A DNA stretch of 7,234 nucleotides from an uncultured Lachnospiraceae bacterium (lineage in GTDB: Bacteria; Bacillota; Clostridia; Lachnospirales; Lachnospiraceae). The stretch covers positions 1 through 7,234 of the forward strand of contig CAMWUU010000184.1 in the NCBI GenBank assembly GCA_947177515.1, read 5' to 3'. Under the pieces are notes generated by a model, which saw only the letters and a program-made list of their open reading frames with translations, was not told the DNA's origin and searched no databases. Shown here one piece after another: positions 5,736-7,234 of the stretch. Every line of letters starts with the position of its first letter. The stretch's first letter is position 1. The translations under genes and the position numbers were made by a program.

Positions 5736-6485
5736 ATGGCAGTTTTGACACCGACACCGCACAATGCGGCGAGGGAGGGCGGGATCGCAAAAACCGTGCT
5801 GATGCCAGGCGACCCGCTAAGGGCAAAATATATTGCAGATCATTATCTTACTAACGTTACCTGTTTTAATGAGGTGCGCAATATGTTAGGATTTACGGGA
5901 ACCTATCAGGGAAAGCTAGTTTCCGTGATGGGCGGTGGTATGGGTATGCCATCCATCGGGATTTACAGTTATGAACTCTACCATTTTTATGGGGTGGATA
6001 ATATAATCCGAATCGGTTCGGCCGGGGGATTTTCCGATGGGGTAAAAGTTCGGGATATCGTGGTTGGTCTATCGGCATCGACCAACTCGAATTATGCCGC
6101 ACAGTACAAACTGCCGGGAACGATTGCGCCGACAGCGGATTTTTCCCTAGTGGAACGCGCGGTTGCGGCGGCAAGGCAGAAAAATATCCCGGTAAAAATC
6201 GGCAATATCCTCTCTTCGGATACTTTTTATTCTGCGGATCATACAGCAAACGATGCCTGGAAGGCGATGGGGGTGCTCTGTGTGGAAATGGAGGCAGCCG
6301 CCCTGTACCTGAATGCGGCTTATGCCGGCAAAAAAGCCCTCTGCCTGTTGACCATCTCGGATCATTTGTATACCGGGGAGGCGCTTTCCTCAGAAGAACG
6401 CCAGAACTCCTTTTCCGATATGATGGAAGTTGCGCTTGCGGTTGCGGCGGGGATTGAGGAGGGGGACAAAAAAGAGGGAATATAA
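5736..6485 (+). CDS. deoD: Purine nucleoside phosphorylase, DeoD type
   Basis: This cytoplasmic enzyme splits purine (deoxy)ribonucleosides with phosphate into the base and (deoxy)ribose-1-phosphate. Signature residues are visible by comparison with Escherichia coli DeoD. His9 is near the N-terminus. MPGDPLRAK contains the phosphate-binding Gly25 and Arg29. Arg48 sits in NEVRNMLGFTGTY. GGGMGMPSIGIYSYEL (66-81) and RIGSAGG (92-98) follow. EMEAAAL (184-190) contacts the sugar. The catalytic Asp209 of TISDH lies 13 residues before Arg222, the same spacing as the E. coli Asp204-Arg217 pair. The protein has 249 residues, slightly longer than usual (about 235), mostly from the N-terminus and an acidic/basic C-terminal tail. 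The ATG at 5736 has AAAGGGGG 6 nt upstream. An in-frame ATG at 5682 lies in the promoter -10 region and is not used. deoC follows after 28 bp. Confidence 0.95.
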   Translation: MAVLTPTPHNAAREGGIAKTVLMPGDPLRAKYIADHYLTNVTCFNEVRNMLGFTGTYQGKLVSVMGGGMGMPSIGIYSYELYHFYGVDNIIRIGSAGGFSDGVKVRDIVVGLSASTNSNYAAQYKLPGTIAPTADFSLVERAVAAARQKNIPVKIGNILSSDTFYSADHTANDAWKAMGVLCVEMEAAALYLNAAYAGKKALCLLTISDHLYTGEALSSEERQNSFSDMMEVALAVAAGIEEGDKKEGI

Positions 6486-6513
6486 CCATAAGGCGGGGAA
6501 AGAGGGAAAAATT

Positions 6514-7179
6514 ATGACCGAAAAGGATTTAGAAATTGTGTCTTTGGTTGATCATACGCTGCTTGCGCAGACGGCAACCTGGGAAGAGATCAGGGCACTC
6601 TGCGATGATGCACTTGAATATGGGACGGCATCCGTCTGCATCCCGCCTTCGTTTGTAAAGAGGGCAAAAGAATATCTTTGTGGGCGCATGGCAGTTTGTA
6701 CGGTAATCGGCTTCCCAAATGGCTACAGTACAACTGCCGTCAAGGTATTTGAAACAAAGGATGCCCTTTTAAACGGTGCAGACGAGGTGGATATGGTGGT
6801 GAATCTTGGCTGGGTAAAGGAAGGGCGCTTTGACCTTGTAAAAGAGGAAATCCGGGCAATCAAGGAAGCCGCGGGGGATAAAGTATTAAAGGTTATTATT
6901 GAAACCTGCCTGTTAAGCGGGGAGGAAAAAATCCGGATGTGCGAGGTGGTGACTGCGGCGGGTGCGGATTTTATCAAAACCTCAACAGGGTTTGCCGGGG
7001 CGGGTGCTACTTTTTCCGATATTACTCTTTTTAAGGAACATGTGGGCAAACAGGTGAAGATCAAGGCGGCAGGTGGTATTGCGGATCTACTCGATGCAAA
7101 ACGTTTTGTGGAACTTGGTGCACATCGTCTTGGCACAAGCCGGGTAATCCGCCAGTTAAAAGATCAGGAACAGGTTTAA
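6514..7179 (+). CDS. deoC: Deoxyribose-phosphate aldolase
   Basis: The enzyme cleaves 2-deoxy-D-ribose-5-phosphate to acetaldehyde and D-glyceraldehyde-3-phosphate, feeding deoxynucleoside sugar into glycolysis. The 221-residue TIM-barrel protein has the expected short-form length. It opens with VDHTLL (12-17). Asp93 in ADEVDMV is the conserved acid. KVLKVIIET (123-131) follows, then FIKTSTGF with the Schiff-base Lys155, and KAAGGI with Lys184, the second active-site lysine. The phosphate-binding LGTSR ends the barrel at 206-210. The ATG at 6514 is preceded by GAGGG 7 nt upstream. The longer frame back to 6430 overlaps deoD and lacks support. It forms an operon with deoD (28-bp gap). Phosphopentomutase, which joins the two steps, must lie elsewhere. 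Confidence 0.95.
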   Translation: MTEKDLEIVSLVDHTLLAQTATWEEIRALCDDALEYGTASVCIPPSFVKRAKEYLCGRMAVCTVIGFPNGYSTTAVKVFETKDALLNGADEVDMVVNLGWVKEGRFDLVKEEIRAIKEAAGDKVLKVIIETCLLSGEEKIRMCEVVTAAGADFIKTSTGFAGAGATFSDITLFKEHVGKQVKIKAAGGIADLLDAKRFVELGAHRLGTSRVIRQLKDQEQV

Positions 7180-7234
7180 AGTTTTGGGATTTTAACCGTT
7201 ATTTTCGTTAAAAAAGTATTAAAAACGGTAAAGA

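Noticed and set aside
5893..6489. Reverse-strand frame of 198 residues opposite deoD
   Set aside because: Pro/Arg/His-rich translation with no family resemblance, a shadow of the well-supported DeoD coding frame.
7191..7230. Possible terminator after deoC (AACCGTT ... AAACGGT)
   Set aside because: The stem is short with mismatches and a long AT-rich loop, and no T tract follows before the window ends. The deo operon may continue beyond the window.

Overview
The window is about 47% GC by eye. It reads as a piece of chromosome from an endospore-forming member of the Clostridia, most like Lachnospiraceae. The reasons are recognisable SpoVA-family sporulation genes, purine-rich Shine-Dalgarno sites (GGAGG type) before nearly every gene, and sigma-A-like and sigma-G-like promoter boxes. 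No mobile-element genes, CRISPR array, tRNA or rRNA were seen.

Layout. (1) Positions 3-392 hold the C-terminal end of a beta-rich, Ig-like secreted or surface protein, closed by a strong hairpin terminator (396-466). (2) Positions 556-2441 are a forward sporulation operon. It starts with a small unrecognised membrane or lipoprotein gene carrying near-perfect 36-bp tandem repeats, whose 3' end overlaps spoVAA. Then come spoVAA, spoVAB (8-nt overlap) and spoVAC (56-nt gap containing a hairpin). (3) A convergent, reverse-strand MATE-family efflux transporter gene (2448-3875) stops only 6 bp from the spoVAC stop codon. (4) After a 250-bp divergent intergenic region comes spoVAF (4126-5646, forward), a GerA-A-like membrane protein. 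(5) A housekeeping pair follows, deoD (5736-6485) and deoC (6514-7179), behind a good extended -10 sigma-A promoter.

How the genes fit together. SpoVAA, SpoVAB and SpoVAC are components of the apparatus that moves dipicolinic acid (DPA) across the inner forespore membrane during sporulation and out during germination. SpoVAF is the accessory GerA-type subunit that in Bacillus sits at the end of the same operon. The spoVAD and spoVAE genes, which in Bacillus subtilis lie between spoVAC and spoVAF, are absent, and the oppositely oriented MATE gene occupies their place. DeoD and DeoC act in nucleoside salvage: DeoD releases (deoxy)ribose-1-phosphate from purine nucleosides, and DeoC cleaves deoxyribose-5-phosphate to acetaldehyde and glyceraldehyde-3-phosphate. 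The phosphopentomutase that links the two steps is not in the window.

The least explained parts are the repeat-bearing small gene fused by overlap to the front of spoVAA, and the split spoVA locus. Neither is proof of a new system. All functional calls rest on reading the protein sequences by eye, without database searches.
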